NCBI GenBank assembly: GCA_028554755.1
Contig: JAPTOF010000005.1
Location: 2,628,501-2,692,500 of the forward strand
DNA from: Cordia subcordata
Taxonomy: Eukaryota > Streptophyta > Magnoliopsida > Boraginales > Cordiaceae
DNA: 64,000 nucleotides
Direction: 5' to 3'
Every line of letters starts with the position of its first letter. Within the stretch, counting starts at the first letter, position 1. Both the position numbers and the translations under genes were made by a program. The notes under the pieces were generated by a model. That model had not been told where the DNA came from. It was given only the letters and a program-made list of their open reading frames with translations, and ran no database searches. Of this stretch, positions 32,170-44,809 are shown piece after piece.

Positions 32170-33782
32170 TGATGTGTGCGTATCGAGTTTTACACCCGCA
32201 AGCATACGGATCGTTCGTGGTATAGTGGATTCGAGTGTGGGTATCGTCTCCACAGGGAGGCTACCTTAGTTTGGTCTCTATGTGCTTGGGTGCCTCAAAC
32301 TAGCTATGTGCGTGTGTGTGCTTACTTTAGGATGGAAGGGAGCTTGGAAAAAGGAAAATAAAAACTAATGTATGGAAGAACTTAAAGGGGCCAAACTAAG
32401 GAAGGAAAAACTGACAAAGAAGAAGGGGACCTAGAGTGATTGCATTGCAGCTAGACTTGGGCTATGATAACGGATGAGGTCTATCTAAGGCTAGAGACTT
32501 CTATTGCCGTTGTGTTGATCCGAGGCTCTCTTAACCAATACTAGTGGTTTAACCCGTTAGCTGGATTTAAAGCTAAGAGCCAATCCTTCCTAGCCTACGC
32601 AATTGATGATTAGAACTTATCCTCTTGGCTGGATTTAAAGCCAAAGACTAGCACCTAAACACTACGTGATATTAAGGCTCAATTAACCAACACTAACGTG
32701 GGTAAGGGATACTCTAGTCTAGGTTAACTTATCCGCTTGGCTGGATTTAAAGCCAAGGACTAGCACCTAAACTCGACTAAGCATAGCACGTAACCTATTA
32801 GCTAGATTGAAAGCTAAAGCCTACTCTACTAAGCAAAGCCATGAGATTAAGCACAATCACATCACCCATATAAGTAGATAAGAGCATTTGAAGCACAAAT
32901 AACACATGCATATTCACTTAGGCATTTTAACAAACACATTGACATGTTTGATTTCTAATACATAGACATATTGAATCATGCCATAAATTTATGTAAACAA
33001 ACATGTATTAAGAGCCAAAGATCTACACAAATCCATTATTCAAAGCCCTAATCAATATATACAAAAACAATCAACCCTAAATCTAGCCTAATCTAGTAAC
33101 ATCTTTACAAGAAATAGAGAAAGAACAAGAAAAACTTCCCTAAATTCTTGCTTCCAAATCCATACAAATCCTTCAAATCTTTGTTTAATGCTTCAATCCT
33201 AGCTTGGTGCAGGGTTTAGATGGTGATTTAGTGTGTTTCATGAAGTGGGTAAAGGGTTAGGGTTTATTAGGATTTAAGAAATAAAAATTCCTCTTCTAAA
33301 AATGAGTTGAAACGAGCTTTTTATAGATTTCTTCAGCGCATAGCCGGTCGACCTAGCTAGTCGACCGGCTCCTCTTTCTCACTCGACCGGCTTCAATCAT
33401 GATACTCTCTGGAATGGCCGGTCGACCTAGCTGGTCGACCGGCTCCTTGAGAAACTCGACCAGCTTAAATTCTTTATTCTTTGGAGCGGCCGGTTGACCG
33501 TCTAAGTTGACCGGCAATATCAGAATGATCCATTCTTCATTCCTTTTATTCCGGTCTTCATTCATTAGCTCATTTCTTCCTCACGTAAGCTTTAACCCTT
33601 CCAAAACACTCCTAAAACATGGAATATAGCACATAGTATAGTATTTATGCATCTAAATATATTATGTACAAATATTAACAAATATGCATAAACTTTGTAC
33701 TAAGTGCACTCAATTATGCTCTAAACACCCTTAAACGTGCATGCAAAAACTAGATGTAAACACGCACAAATGACACACATCA
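32170..33782 (-). repeat. 5' LTR of the 6.9 kb element
   Basis: 1613 bp, paired with 26928-28559. TATAAAAA on minus at 33325-33318; GGTCGACC boxes at 33344-33370 and 33419-33443. Confidence 0.92.
33318..33505 (-). promoter_or_regulatory. LTR promoter of the 6.9 kb element
   Basis: TATAAAAA with GCCGGTCGACC, TAGTCGACCGGC and CTGGTCGACCGGC boxes upstream on minus. Same layout as the Athila LTR. Confidence 0.55.
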
Positions 33783-33787
33783 GTGGG

Positions 33788-34939
33788 CGAGTGAATTCAA
33801 CTTTTAGGAATTTTCGCACACAAACAATTTCTAGTACACCCAGTGACTGGTGAAATCCACTGTGAAAATGGTATGTAACCCTCATTGTAAAGGCCTACTA
33901 ATAGTAGAAGAGGAAGGAACTTCTACAATACCTTTTATTAGCATCGTATGATGCTTCAATGATGAAGCTTTAAGAATGATATGTGGCCTTAATAATATAT
34001 GGCGTGATGAGTTTATTTTGAGTTGATATGCTATTTGCATATTCTTTCAATTACATTGACTCGTGTGCTCTTAATGAACTAATGTTTGTTTAATTGAGTC
34101 ATTGTATGAAAATTGTTTATCATTGAGTTTCATAGAAGATCTTGTATCGTAATGCTTATTGCTTGCAAGTCTTGGATTCGATTTGGGAAGAATCTTTGCT
34201 TGAAGTGAAAGGGCAACATAAGGATGAAAATGGGAGGCAAAAGGTTTGTGGACTAGAACTTAATGTAAGATTGCCACTTATGTGTGTGTTTCCCTACTTT
34301 TACTCAATCTTTAGATATTCACTATATGTTTTCAACTCATTTTGCCTAAAATTTTTTAACTTAGTTTTTCAAAAAGGGGCTTTGTGCTTCAAAGAATTTC
34401 AAAAATAGAACACACTCTCTAGCGGGTAAAGTCATGTGTTCGACCACATAATTCCTACCTCAACCATTGATGGAGAAATGGATTGATGAGATCTTGAGAT
34501 AAGGTCGACCATATGCACTAGGCTCACCCTCTAGAGAAAATCAAAGCTCTCTAACAGGTGAGGGATGCGATCGACAGCAATGAAGGAACACCGACTGCTA
34601 GCGACCTAATTTTGAAAAATCTAATCCAAAACTTACCAATTTCTATACAATCAATTTGTTCTTATCCACTCCCAATGTTTTGAAATTCAAAATTCAAGCT
34701 AGCTCATACATACAACAACTACATTTTGTGCTTGTGCATATAAATATCAAAATTGAGCCAATGAAAATAACTTTTCCACACATATTAAGGCATTTATAAG
34801 ATTAATCGTTGTATTTTAAATTGTTTTAGCTTTTGTGCATGTTTGTCAGCTCTATCACTTTCAAATAGTTGTATTCATCCTATAAAGATGGGTTGAGTAC
34901 CTTAAAGAGCAGAGAGCTGTATAGGAGTTGCCTGATGCG
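33788..34939. other. Unassigned degraded sequence
   Basis: AT-rich, opening with GCGAGTGAATTCAAC. A small open frame at 34142-34408 has a hydrophobic C-terminus but no motif I recognise. No LTR or TIR was identified. Confidence 0.35.
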
Positions 34940-35545
34940 CTCCTAATACAACAAGCATAGCAGTGCAAAGAACAACATTCCCCACATAGGCGTTCCTCCC
35001 AGTGCAGAGAGTAGCATGCTTATCCCAGTAGGTCATCACAACCTTTCAATACCTCTCAGAATCACATGCCATTCACCCCTAATGTACCATTGCCACCTCA
35101 TCGTGTGCCCACGTAGCCGTTAGGGCACCGATCCACGTATCAGTTGAACCCTATTGATTATTCCAACCTAGAGATGGGTCAAAGTAGCAACGATAGGCAC
35201 GTATGCTCCATGGTGCTAGATCCTCCAGGCCGGTGATTGACAAGCCAAATGATGAGCATGATGACGAGGAGACACAAAGTGAATCATCCAGGGAATCTCT
35301 TACGAGATATATAAGGTCCAGAGACTTAATTCACGAGATGTTGGTTGATCGGGGTGGTGAACAACAGTACCATCTGCTGAAATCTCAAGCATCGGTTACA
35401 TAGGCACAACCATCTCCTGTAAAGCAGCCTCGGCGCCATTAGACACGTTCATCCAGGAAATGAGACGCGTCATCTCTTGTTAGACGTCAGTTACCTAACC
35501 GCGTCAATAGAGGAAAGGGGCCTCAACATTACACACCTAGCTGAT
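34940..35545 (+). pseudogene. Unidentified coding remnant, Pro/Gln-rich then acidic
   Basis: Base composition rises in G+C here compared with its surroundings. Reading + in changing frames gives a Pro-rich stretch with PFTPNVPLPPHRVP, then STYQLNPIDYSNLEMG, then an open segment at 35203-35403 with DEHDDEETQSESSRESL, then basic RGKGPQHYTP near the end. It looks like the low-complexity C-terminus of a transposon-related or host protein. I cannot name the family. The stops after 35403 and between segments show decay. 5' sequence that could hold a conserved domain is not apparent. Confidence 0.35.
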
Positions 35546-36200
35546 ATATTTAGTTTTATAGTACTTTATTAACGTAAGAAGTGGAAGGAATTTGGTAGAA
35601 ACTTAAAGTGAGAGGTTGTGGATGAGTTAAGTGTTGAATGAGCTTGTAGAGGAAGGGGTTGGGGTTTATATAGGTAGAAAATGCATTCTGGAAGTGAGAT
35701 TTCTGAATTTTGCGTGACATGTAATAACTGGAGCATGACCGATGGTAGGGATATATTCTATTCGCTGCAAATGCATTCCCAAAATACTACGCTAAGAATA
35801 AATTCTCTACATCCACATCACATCGACCTGGGAATCTCTGGAAAAACTGGGAAAAACCCTAGGCGCATTCCAAGAACGTAGTCTGCATTTTGGGAGCGCG
35901 ACCGCGTTCCTGGAATGCGGTCTCATTTTGGGAACACAACCCCCTCTCTAGGAATGGGTTCTGCATTCCTGAAGTGTACCCAATGCTTTCTTAAAGCGAG
36001 ATTGGGTTAAATTTGAAATCCTATCCAAAAAAGGCTCAATTTTGCATGGAATATCAAAAATTGGGTAAAAAAAAAAAATCCTTTCATCATGCTGGACATG
36101 GTGTTGTTTTCTACTATTTAGTAGTAACCTTCCCTTAATGTGTACGATTAATAGTACTAGTAATAGTACTAACTCCTCTTGTCTTGTCACCTTCCACAAA
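35546..36200. repeat. Region with repeated GGAATGCG-type boxes
   Basis: Between 35685 and 35985 short related boxes recur: GCATTCTGGAAG, GCATTCCAAGAACG, GCGTTCCTGGAATGCGG, AGGAATGGGTTCTGCATTCC. Several are near-palindromic. No coding sequence is evident. Confidence 0.4.
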
Positions 36201-38162
36201 TTTTTAACAAAAATTTGGTTTTAATTTTAATTTAAAGTATATATACAAGAGAAAAAATGCACAAGGTTATATTATTGAGTTGAATATGCCCTTGGTATAT
36301 GAGTAAAATTAGTGATAGTTAAATTTTGCTCATAATTTGTAATTAATGCTATTTCTAGTTAGTCACTGTTACATTTGTTTAGTAATCGATCATGCAAGTC
36401 TAGAAAACCCTAGAATCAGAACCATATGGTTGTACAAGTGCGGTTAGCTTGCTAGTTAAACTTGAGCCCTCTTGGCTTTTATCTTTCCATCTCTCTCTCT
36501 AAAATGCTAAATGGCAAGACGAAAGATGGCGACTTTTCTCAATTCTTGGTAAAAGATAATGTGGAGAAAGAGGTAATTTAGTGAGTAGTATATATACATA
36601 TAGCTATAAATATCTATCTAACAATGGTGACCATTTTTTATTTTGACAAATGTAAGCGTGATGTTTTGGGGATATTGCCAAATACAAGATATCTTAAAAG
36701 CCTTATTAGATGACAAGAGTCTGCTAAGGTTTCTAAGCATAGATATTTGAATATTGGAAACCAGGTGACAAATTCGTTGCAAAGCAAAGAGGGGTTTCCA
36801 AAATTGTTACTGCATCAATACTAATAAATGATTTGTAACTATTAAAATTTATTCATAAATTATTACATTTGCAAGAATTTTCACTTAACAAAATTAGATC
36901 CACTTATGTTGCTGTACATCACTAAGTTGTGAAAGGATTCATAGACCTTGTTTGGCTATGTTTATTTTGCTGCTTATAATCATCTAGAAAAAAACACCTC
37001 CTCATATGTTTTTTACTATTTATAGCTAATAGACCCCAAATAAGTTGTGAAAGGACTAATAGTGTGACACAATGTTTATTTATGCTAATCGTACTTTCGT
37101 GTAATACAGCCCAACATTCAATGGAGCCAGGCCTTGCATGAGGGACAAGTCATTTTCCATTCTTAGCTTCTAGTAATCAAAAGCATTACCTTAAAACTAT
37201 GCAATTGCTATATTAGTTGTTTGATGTTAAATCAATAGATTGTCTATAGTAAGAAACCAACCATTTTACATGTTAGCTTGGTCAAAACACTTTACTTACT
37301 CAACTGGTGGTCAAAATATTGGTGTTTATCCATCAAACAATTCATTAAAATGGCAAAAGGGTTACAAACGACTTAGTATATGAAATGGTATGATATAAGA
37401 TAAAGAGAAATTGAGGAGAAAGAAAGTAAAAACTAATGTGAGATGATGAAAGAGAAAGGATTTTCTGCCAAAACACCTTTTTTGTTTATGCCTAATATCT
37501 CGATGGTCCCTAATTTTTCAAAACTAGCTGAAAGCTAAAAAATTTTGCATTGACAAGCCCTTCATCAATTTCTTCATCTATTTAATGGCAAGCGTGCTTA
37601 CATGTTAAAAATGAGAGTAGGATTTGTATTTTAGCTACTAATTGCACACATAACCCGTGTTAAATTTTTATTACTTTATCATCTTTCTCAAAAAAATAGG
37701 AAAATTAAAATCACCACCCCTACTCCCATCCCCACCCCCACGTACAGCCGCACCCTAACTTCATTATCATTCCAAAATTAAAGAGGAAATCACAATCATG
37801 AAAATCTCGGATTGTGACTATGCAAACTCGCAAAATTACATCCATAAAGGGGGTAGGGTGGGGCTTGTGGAGATGACAACGACACCAGGGATGGGGGGTA
37901 GGAGTGGTGGTAATTATTCAAAAATCTTTAGCTGTAATTTTTTCTTCAAGAAGAGAAGAAAAATATCATCTACATAACTATTACTAAAACCTAAACCATT
38001 CATTCATCAAATCATATTCCACATGATAGTTCTACATTTTGAAATTCCCTATAATAATTGATGGTCCAAAATATAGACCAATTGTCAATGACTAATCAAA
38101 TGAAAAAAGTACCTTATCATCAAACCAATTATGTCATTTGCCTAAGGGTCTCAGAATGATTC
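36201..38162. other. Unassigned AT-rich sequence
   Basis: About 2 kb without a credible ORF, LTR or TIR. Contains CT microsatellite-like sequence near 36490 and C-rich AC runs near 37710-37745. Confidence 0.35.
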
Positions 38163-39180
38163 TGATATGTCTCGAGTTTTATACCCGCAAGTGCACGGGT
38201 CGAGTATAGTTTAGTGTAGTGTGCTTAATTATGGGTATTGTCTACACAAAGAGGCTCCTAAGCTCAGTCTCTACGTGTTCGAGTGTGAAAAACGTGCCTA
38301 CGCATGTGATTTAACCTAAACGAACTAGAATTTGGGAAATTAAAGCTAAGCTAACCTAATTTGTGGATCAAAGGGAGCTCGAGAATGCAAAATTAAACCC
38401 TAATCTATCCTAAACTAACTAAAGGGTAGGCAAAAAGGGATTCAAATATTAGGGATGACCTAGGGTGATTACATGTGCAAAATAGGCTTCAGCTATGAAA
38501 ATGACTTGGTACTATCTAGGGCTTCAATTGCTTTCAAGATTTCTTAGCTAATCAACGTTATTATCTTCCAATTACAGGTGGACTCCTATCCCTAAGTGTC
38601 ACTCTTAGTAGCATAGGATTCTCTAAGCCAAATGTCGTTTTTGGGCTCAGTTAACTAAGTCCTCTCACCAAACCTTATTAGCTAACCTTATTATCCTCTA
38701 GGACTGGACGTGGGTCTATCCTTAGGTTAATCCCTAGAGTATAGCGTGGTCCTTATGACCTAAGGTTTTCGAGCGTAGTTAGGTCAGTTCGGGGTAAAGT
38801 TGATTGCATCTTAACCTAGTGTTTAACTTGTTAACTAGATTTAAAGCTAAGAACTAAGCAACCTATGTTTGATTAGACTAAGCTAGACACCTATTAGCTG
38901 GATTTAAAGCTAAAGGAACACAACTATAACCTAAACATGCATTATGAACCAATCATCAAGTTTAACAACAAGCAAACATGGCCTCTAAGGCTCATTTCCA
39001 TATATGCTCAAAAGGGAATCTCTCAAACACTCATAGACAAGTAGGTTTGAAGCCATAAAATCGAATCATAACTCGCATACATAGAGTATATAACATGCTT
39101 TTATCAAAAAGACCAATAGCATAAGCAAAAAGACATGGGCAAAGCTTTGAAAACATTGGGCTTGTGAAGAAGATGATCTA
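38163..39180 (-). repeat. LTR remnant, family C
   Basis: Starts TGATATGTCTCGAG and contains the GTATTGTCTACACAAAGAGG box (38237), the GGTCCTTATGACCTAAGG block (38748) and two ATTTAAAGCTAA hairpin remnants (38838, 38900). Its reverse complement resembles 18900-19655. The other end fades into G-rich low-complexity DNA. No internal domain or PBS is visible. Confidence 0.65.
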
Positions 39181-39500
39181 CAGTTAAGGATTGAGGTAGG
39201 AATACTGGTGAGGGGTGGTGGGTATAGGATTGAGCTTGTGGAGAAGACACCTAGGGTAAGGAGGTAGGGATGATAATACAAGTGGTGACAGAGGTAGGGT
39301 AAGGATTAAGAAGAATGGTGGTAGAGGTAAGGCTAAGGCTAGTAAAGATGGTGGTAGTAGAGTTGGTGGTGAAGGTAGGGCTAAGGTTAATGAGAGTGAC
39401 AATAGTAGGTAGCGGTGGTGGTAGAGATAGGGTAGGGATGGTAAAGGTGGAGTGAGGGTTGTGGTGGAGAAAAAGGGGCTAGTAGAGGTATTGAGGGACC
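39181..39500. repeat. GGT/GGTA-rich low-complexity region
   Basis: Degenerate repeats of GGTGGTAGAG, GGTAGGGCTAAGG and similar units cover about 300 bp. The strand asymmetry is strong (G-rich on +). Long ORFs read on minus here (Pro/Leu/Ser-rich) are composition artefacts. Confidence 0.6.
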
Positions 39501-39559
39501 TTATATCATAGTCCTTTACAAGGTAGTCCTTCATTAAGCATTGTGCGCCTCCTGTGCGC

Positions 39560-40030
39560 GAATAGTACACGCTACTGTTCATGCATTATTGTTCATGCAT
39601 AGTACATATTTGTTTACTACCCACAATTATTTGTTAATTGACACTTGTTCACTACCGCACAACTATCTGTTCATTGAATATTTGTTCCTTACCCCATAAC
39701 TATTTGTTCATTGATTATTTATTCACTACCTCATAACTATTTGTTCACTAACTTTCATATACACATCAATTATTTGTTCATTACCTTACAACTATTTGTT
39801 CACTGCTTTCACACACACAGACACACAAATACAAACATATTTATTTGTTCACTAGTTCACATATATTTGTTCACCATTCCACATATACTTGTTCACCACT
39901 TTCTTACACACATAGACATACACAAATACATCAAATATTTGTTCATTACCCAACAGCTATTTGTTCTCTGATTTTCATATATACATCAAATATTTGTTCA
40001 TTATCTCACAGCTATTTGCTTAACCCATAT
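39560..40030 (+). repeat. Minisatellite based on TATTTGTTCA
   Basis: About a dozen degenerate repeats of ACTATTTGTTCA / ATATTTGTTCATTACC with variable spacing (commonly 30-40 bp), mixed with ACACACA stretches near 39810-39830 and 39905-39920. Confidence 0.7.
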
Positions 40031-41639
40031 GTATGCATAATTGAAGGTAAAGTGGGCTTTAATGGTGGATTGAGCTTGAAGCATCCAAACATCGCGTGAG
40101 AGATACGGTTAGAATTGCGACGAGGAGAGGAAGAGGTTGTTAGTGGTGGTGCGGTAAGATGATGCCAGAATCTTTGCTGACATAAGGAAGAAAACGACAG
40201 GCTTAATGGTAAATCGACATTTGGGAGGTTTTCTTGGACATAGTGCACATCGTTACAATCAGCGAAAAAGGTGAATTTTATGGTAGTCTTTATTCGGTGT
40301 GAGATGACCAATGGTGCCATTAATGAAACAAAGAAGAAAAGAAGAGAAGAAAAGAGAGGTGAGGAGAGAGAAGAACGAAGAGAGAGAAAGGATAGGAGGA
40401 GCGAGAGAGAGAATTGAAAATGCGTGCCTCAGTCTACTAGCTTTTTTCTTTTTTTTTTTTAAATAGGTAAAAAAGCACAGTGCTCTGTAAGAACACCATA
40501 TTGAAAAAGCACTATATAATTTTCAAGATGGTGATAAGGGTAGGTTCCCCCTCTTTTTTTCTTTTTTTCTTTCAAAATGGACAATTGATCAGATATGTTA
40601 ATAAATTAACGAGTAAAGGGTCTTTAGGGTGTGTTTACAAGCTTAAAAAAATAGAGGCACTTTCATCTATTTTTGAGAGTTAATGGACCATCGGTGACAT
40701 TAGGCCTAGCACAAGGGATGTTTTAGAAAAACACTTAAAGAGAAAACAAGTAATGATTTTAAAAACTTATTAATGTGTTTAGTTGCATTTTTACAAAAAT
40801 ACCATATACGAATGCCACTGTCTATCTTTAATATTTGAATATTAGTTGAGTGATATTGATCAATAGTGACTATATTAAAGAAGAAAAAGGATTCTAGAGG
40901 ATGATAGTACGATTTTCTCTAACAAGTTATAGAAATGATTTTCTAAGTGGAAAGATTGAATAGAGCTAAAGAGATAGGTACTAAGTACCTACATATGGAA
41001 ACAGAGAAGTAAGAGAGAATCCCATCGTTGAAGTAGGGTATTTACTTATAAGGAAACTTGACTACAAAATTGAAACTTTAGGTTAGTAAAATTGAATTTA
41101 GATAATTGGGCATTTTGGAAAAAGAATTAAGCTCAATTGGTTATTTGAAGATTCAAGTTAAGGGTCAAAACGAAAAATTTAGAAATGGAAAATTTTCCAA
41201 AATTTGAATTATTCTAATATAGATTGTGTTTAAACTTTGAATTATGTACTTATATTTAAAAGTCTTAGATTCATTTTTATGGATCATAAACAAATTTAGT
41301 GATGGTCTTCTCATTTGGGCTAATTCTCATGGCATTGTTGCAGCCAAACCCCTACTTTAGGCCCTAACCTTACTAAAAAAGTCCTTGAGTCACACCACTT
41401 GATCTAGGCGTTCATCCAAAGATGTCATAAATGATAGAAAAAATTATTTTATCTAAGAACTTAGCAAATCCACTCTCTGAGATTCTTTCAGAGAATGTTT
41501 GCCATAAATGTAAAGTCATAGTTATTAAGTTCATAGGAAGTGATCTATAGTGCAAGTGAGAGTTGGTTGGGTTCATATGCCCTAAAGAACACCTAGACAC
41601 GAATATTACATGTGGTGTTGATAATTTCATATTTTATGA
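40031..41639. other. Unassigned sequence
   Basis: Contains an open minus-strand frame (40012-40320, starting MAPLVISHRIKTT) without recognisable motifs, a purine-rich GA stretch at 40322-40420 and a T-run at 40448-40460. Nothing else supported. Confidence 0.35.
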
Positions 41640-42105
41640 GAATATTTTCATATATTATCTCTAATGTGTATGTTTTTATACAATGTGTAAAGGTCTTATA
41701 ATATAGACCAATGACATGGGTGCGCAGTAAGGTTGGACACGTAGTAGGTCTAAGTTTCACTTTGGTTATATCATAAACTAGTTTATAGTCAAATGGTAGT
41801 GTTAGTCACTCTATCGAGATAAGACTATAGTGGACAAGTCTACTTGTCATGGTGATCTACCTACTGTGTCTATCATGCAATAAACAAGATTATATAAGTA
41901 TGTCCTATGGGAACTGTATCGTTAGAGATAAGAGATGACATATTCACAGCTACTAGACAAATGCTCCCAATATTGAGCATATGTGGACGAACTAACGATG
42001 TTAAAGTGTAGCACTTTGATGTATCATAGGAAATGTCTTAATGTGAACAGATCATCTACTCTATATGTTGGGTATTATATTCTAATTAGTTGGATCAAGC
42101 ATATG
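41640..42105. other. Possible copia-like LTR remnant
   Basis: Contains GGTGCGCAGTAAGGTTGG and TATGTTGGGTATTATATTC, phrases reminiscent of copia LTRs. No partner LTR, PBS or PPT is seen, so the assignment is weak. Confidence 0.25.
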
Positions 42106-43303
42106 TGTTGGTGGCAAGCTAGCGCTAGAGGGGTTGAATAAAGCTTGTAGACTTTTTGAACCTTTAATCAAAGCCTTTTCACAAAAGCACGTACAGTAAT
42201 CAAATTTGGATTGATGTTTTGATTGCAAGTTGAAAAGAACAATTCAAAAGTAAAGCAAGCACAAATAACAAAATAGACACCTATTTATAGCAGTTCGGCA
42301 ACCAAGCCTACATCCACTCTCTAAGCATCCCACTCAAGAATTCGAGAATTTCAACAAACTCCACTAAAACCCTTGCTTTTCACAAGTTGGCTAAGTACAA
42401 ACCAACTCACAACCCTTGATTCTACCCAAATCAAGAAACCCAATTTTCACAAAATGATAATCACTAAACCTAAAGGCTAATCTATCTCAAACCAACTGTC
42501 AAGATGTTTAATACAATGATTTGCAAAAGTAATTGCTAGAAAATATGAAACATAAGGCTTGTGTAAATAGATACAACTCAAGAACTTATGATTGCCTTTC
42601 AAAGAATGAAGCTTTGTGTTCTTTAAGTTGTGTTCTTATTTTTAATGGCTTTATAATCAAGATATACAAATACATACATATATATATATGCTCATTTAAA
42701 AAATATAGCTATTAGATGCAAAGGATTTTGCCTTAGAGTAATTTTAAAACATTATAGAATAGATAAGATAGATGTTACTACAAGTAACAACTAGTTTTAG
42801 ATAAGATTTTTCAAAATTTACGCGATTCGTAGAGGGTTGATGCATTCCGGTCATCCCAAAGGCCTTGCACGATAGTTAACACAATCCTTATTGAGAAGCT
42901 CTAGATTGTTATAGGTCGCCTGGCAAGAGTTAATCCAGTCTAACTTGAAACTCACTGCCAAGTGAGGTAATTACCCAACCAGTTGCCTAGAAGATCAATT
43001 CCTATCAAAAACAAGTTTGTAAAAAGCTTTTTGATCCAAAAGGACTTTGAAGCACTTTTTAGAAAAACTCTTAGAGCATATATTGTCGAAAATGACAAGC
43101 CAAATCAAGACAAGAAGAACATAAGCAAGGCAACATTACAAACATTTCGACATCTATGCCCCTTATGTCTTCCATCTTCATGCTTATGTTACCACACCTC
43201 TTCAAGTCTTCACGAATACAAAACTTTGAGCACGTTGATGTCTTGGGGGACAGATGATCTTCTTCTAAGGCACATAAGTTTTTTGATAACTCATGAACTC
43301 AAC
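42106..43303 (-). repeat. SIRE-like LTR (solo or truncated)
   Basis: Left edge TGTTGGTGGCAAGC; CTAGAGGGGTTGAATAAAGC near 42131 is the reverse complement of the SIRE LTR tail (compare ACTTAATTCACCCC at 26418). The right edge CTCAACA at 43297-43303 would be the LTR start on minus. No matching target duplication was found (ATATG left, ATCTC right), so the boundaries are tentative. Confidence 0.55.
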
Positions 43304-43885
43304 AATCTCATTAGCAACATCAATGGCTCATAAGAGTTCAAGAATCATTGATCTTCACATTCATTCATTCTGTCATCTTATCCATATATCAATAAGTGTA
43401 AGACATGATAAAGCATTGAATAATGTATATCAATCATTTTCCATCAATAAGTATATCACATATAATCGTATATCTTGATCACTTCACCATCAAAACACAT
43501 GCAATTAGAGCGATAATGCTAACAATATGCAACAGCGGAGTCTATGTGCTCCCTTGGATTTGTTTGCCTGATCATCTAAACCTAGATCTAGTAATATTAA
43601 CTTTTGAGGGTACAGTAGCCATTTGACTTGTAGGTTGATTCCTAGATCAAGAGATCCGTGACAATTGGATGATTATTCTTTTGGACTAGAGATTTCAAGG
43701 TTGAGATGCAATGTTAGAGGCAACTATATAGGAAAAGAACCGGCCTTGACTACAGGTATACATAGAGGGGCATTTTGGTCATTTGACTAGGTAGGTCATA
43801 GACAAAGGTCACTTTTATATGACAAGCTTCTGCGATCCTAGTGGTTATCCTTGGAGTATGGCTTTAGTCTTTTTGTGGAGTAGAC
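43304..43885. other. Unassigned sequence
   Basis: Short stretch between the SIRE-like LTR and the Harbinger element; no coding content or repeat boundary recognised. Confidence 0.35.
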
Positions 43886-44321
43886 TAATACTGTGTTTGT
43901 TATATGCTTATCTTAAATCTTAGGTCTTATAAGATCTTATCATATAAGATCTTAAATGATGTCTTATAAGAAATACACATCTTATTTGTAAGATTGTTTG
44001 GTATGACACTAATCTTAATTTATCTTAAATCCTTAAATAAACATATTTAACAATAATACCCTCTGGGTCAATATTCATGGTATAATATTGTTAGATGTTA
44101 AAACTCTTCCATCTCATATACTCGAATTGCTCAAAACTTTTGCAGCTCATATTTTTTTTTCCTGGAAAATTGCAACTCATCTATGATATTCATATTGGTC
44201 AAAACTTTTGCAACTCATTTGAGATACTTGTATTTTTTGTTAGATGTTAAAATAAGAAATTGCAAAATTAACAAATTAAGATGTAAAAATTGCTAGATGC
44301 TAAAAGATTACCACAAAAATG

Positions 44322-44324
<3 letters not shown>

Positions 44325-44356
<32 letters not shown>
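44325..44356. repeat. (TA)n microsatellite
   Basis: Pure TA repeat of about 16 units inside the Harbinger element. Confidence 0.9.
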
Positions 44357-44358
<2 letters not shown>

Positions 44359-44809
44359 CGATAAATAAATTGTAAAAAAATATGTACAAGAAATATAAAT
44401 AAAATAAAAATTCAAAGATAAACAAACTAATTTTGTTTTGTCATAATACCCTTATTTCTTTTAGTCATAACTCATTGTATATTATTAATTTTATGGTTAA
44501 AATGAAAAAAAAATTAATTACTTAATTATAAATAAGTTATAGACAATAAAATATCTAGAAAATATTAATAAAATAAAAATTTAAAGATCAACAAACTAAT
44601 TTTGTTTGTCATCGTACATAATATAAAACATTATTTTAATATAAAATTTTAACAATATAAATTCCTTTCTTTGCCAAATATCACTAGACATTTTATCTTG
44701 AACATGATCCATCTCCCTCAGCCTCAAATTTGTACTAGTACTTCAAATGTTTGTGCTTTTCCTGCCAATATCATTGTCCCTCTTGACAACAACTTCCTCA
44801 AAAAATATA

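Larger units (their letters stand above)
26928..33782 (-). mobile_element. Non-autonomous Athila-like LTR retrotransposon carrying a zinc-knuckle ORF only
   Basis: 6,855 bp, LTRs 26928-28559 and 32170-33782, TGAT...ATCA ends, perfect 5-bp target duplication GTGGG (26923-26927, 33783-33787). tRNA-Asp PBS at 32146-32163. The internal 3.6 kb has no protease, RT, RNase H or integrase. It has one long ORF with a CCHC knuckle, then the post-pol box, then the same kind of non-coding tail with two hairpin/purine tracts as the autonomous Athila element. This is like TR-GAG/LARD-type elements that depend on a partner. Confidence 0.9.

Noticed and set aside
34142..34408. Host gene exon
   Set aside because: 88 codons without recognisable domain, with a hydrophobic tail and no supporting splice sites or neighbours.
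39184..39582. Open minus-strand frame of 132 codons, Pro/Leu/Ser/Thr-rich
   Set aside because: It lies in the GGT-rich low-complexity block; the protein composition follows from the repeat. No domain and no flanking gene signals.
41640..42105. Full copia LTR
   Set aside because: Only vague phrase similarity; no TG..CA ends, target duplication, PBS or PPT could be set. Kept as a weak entry only.
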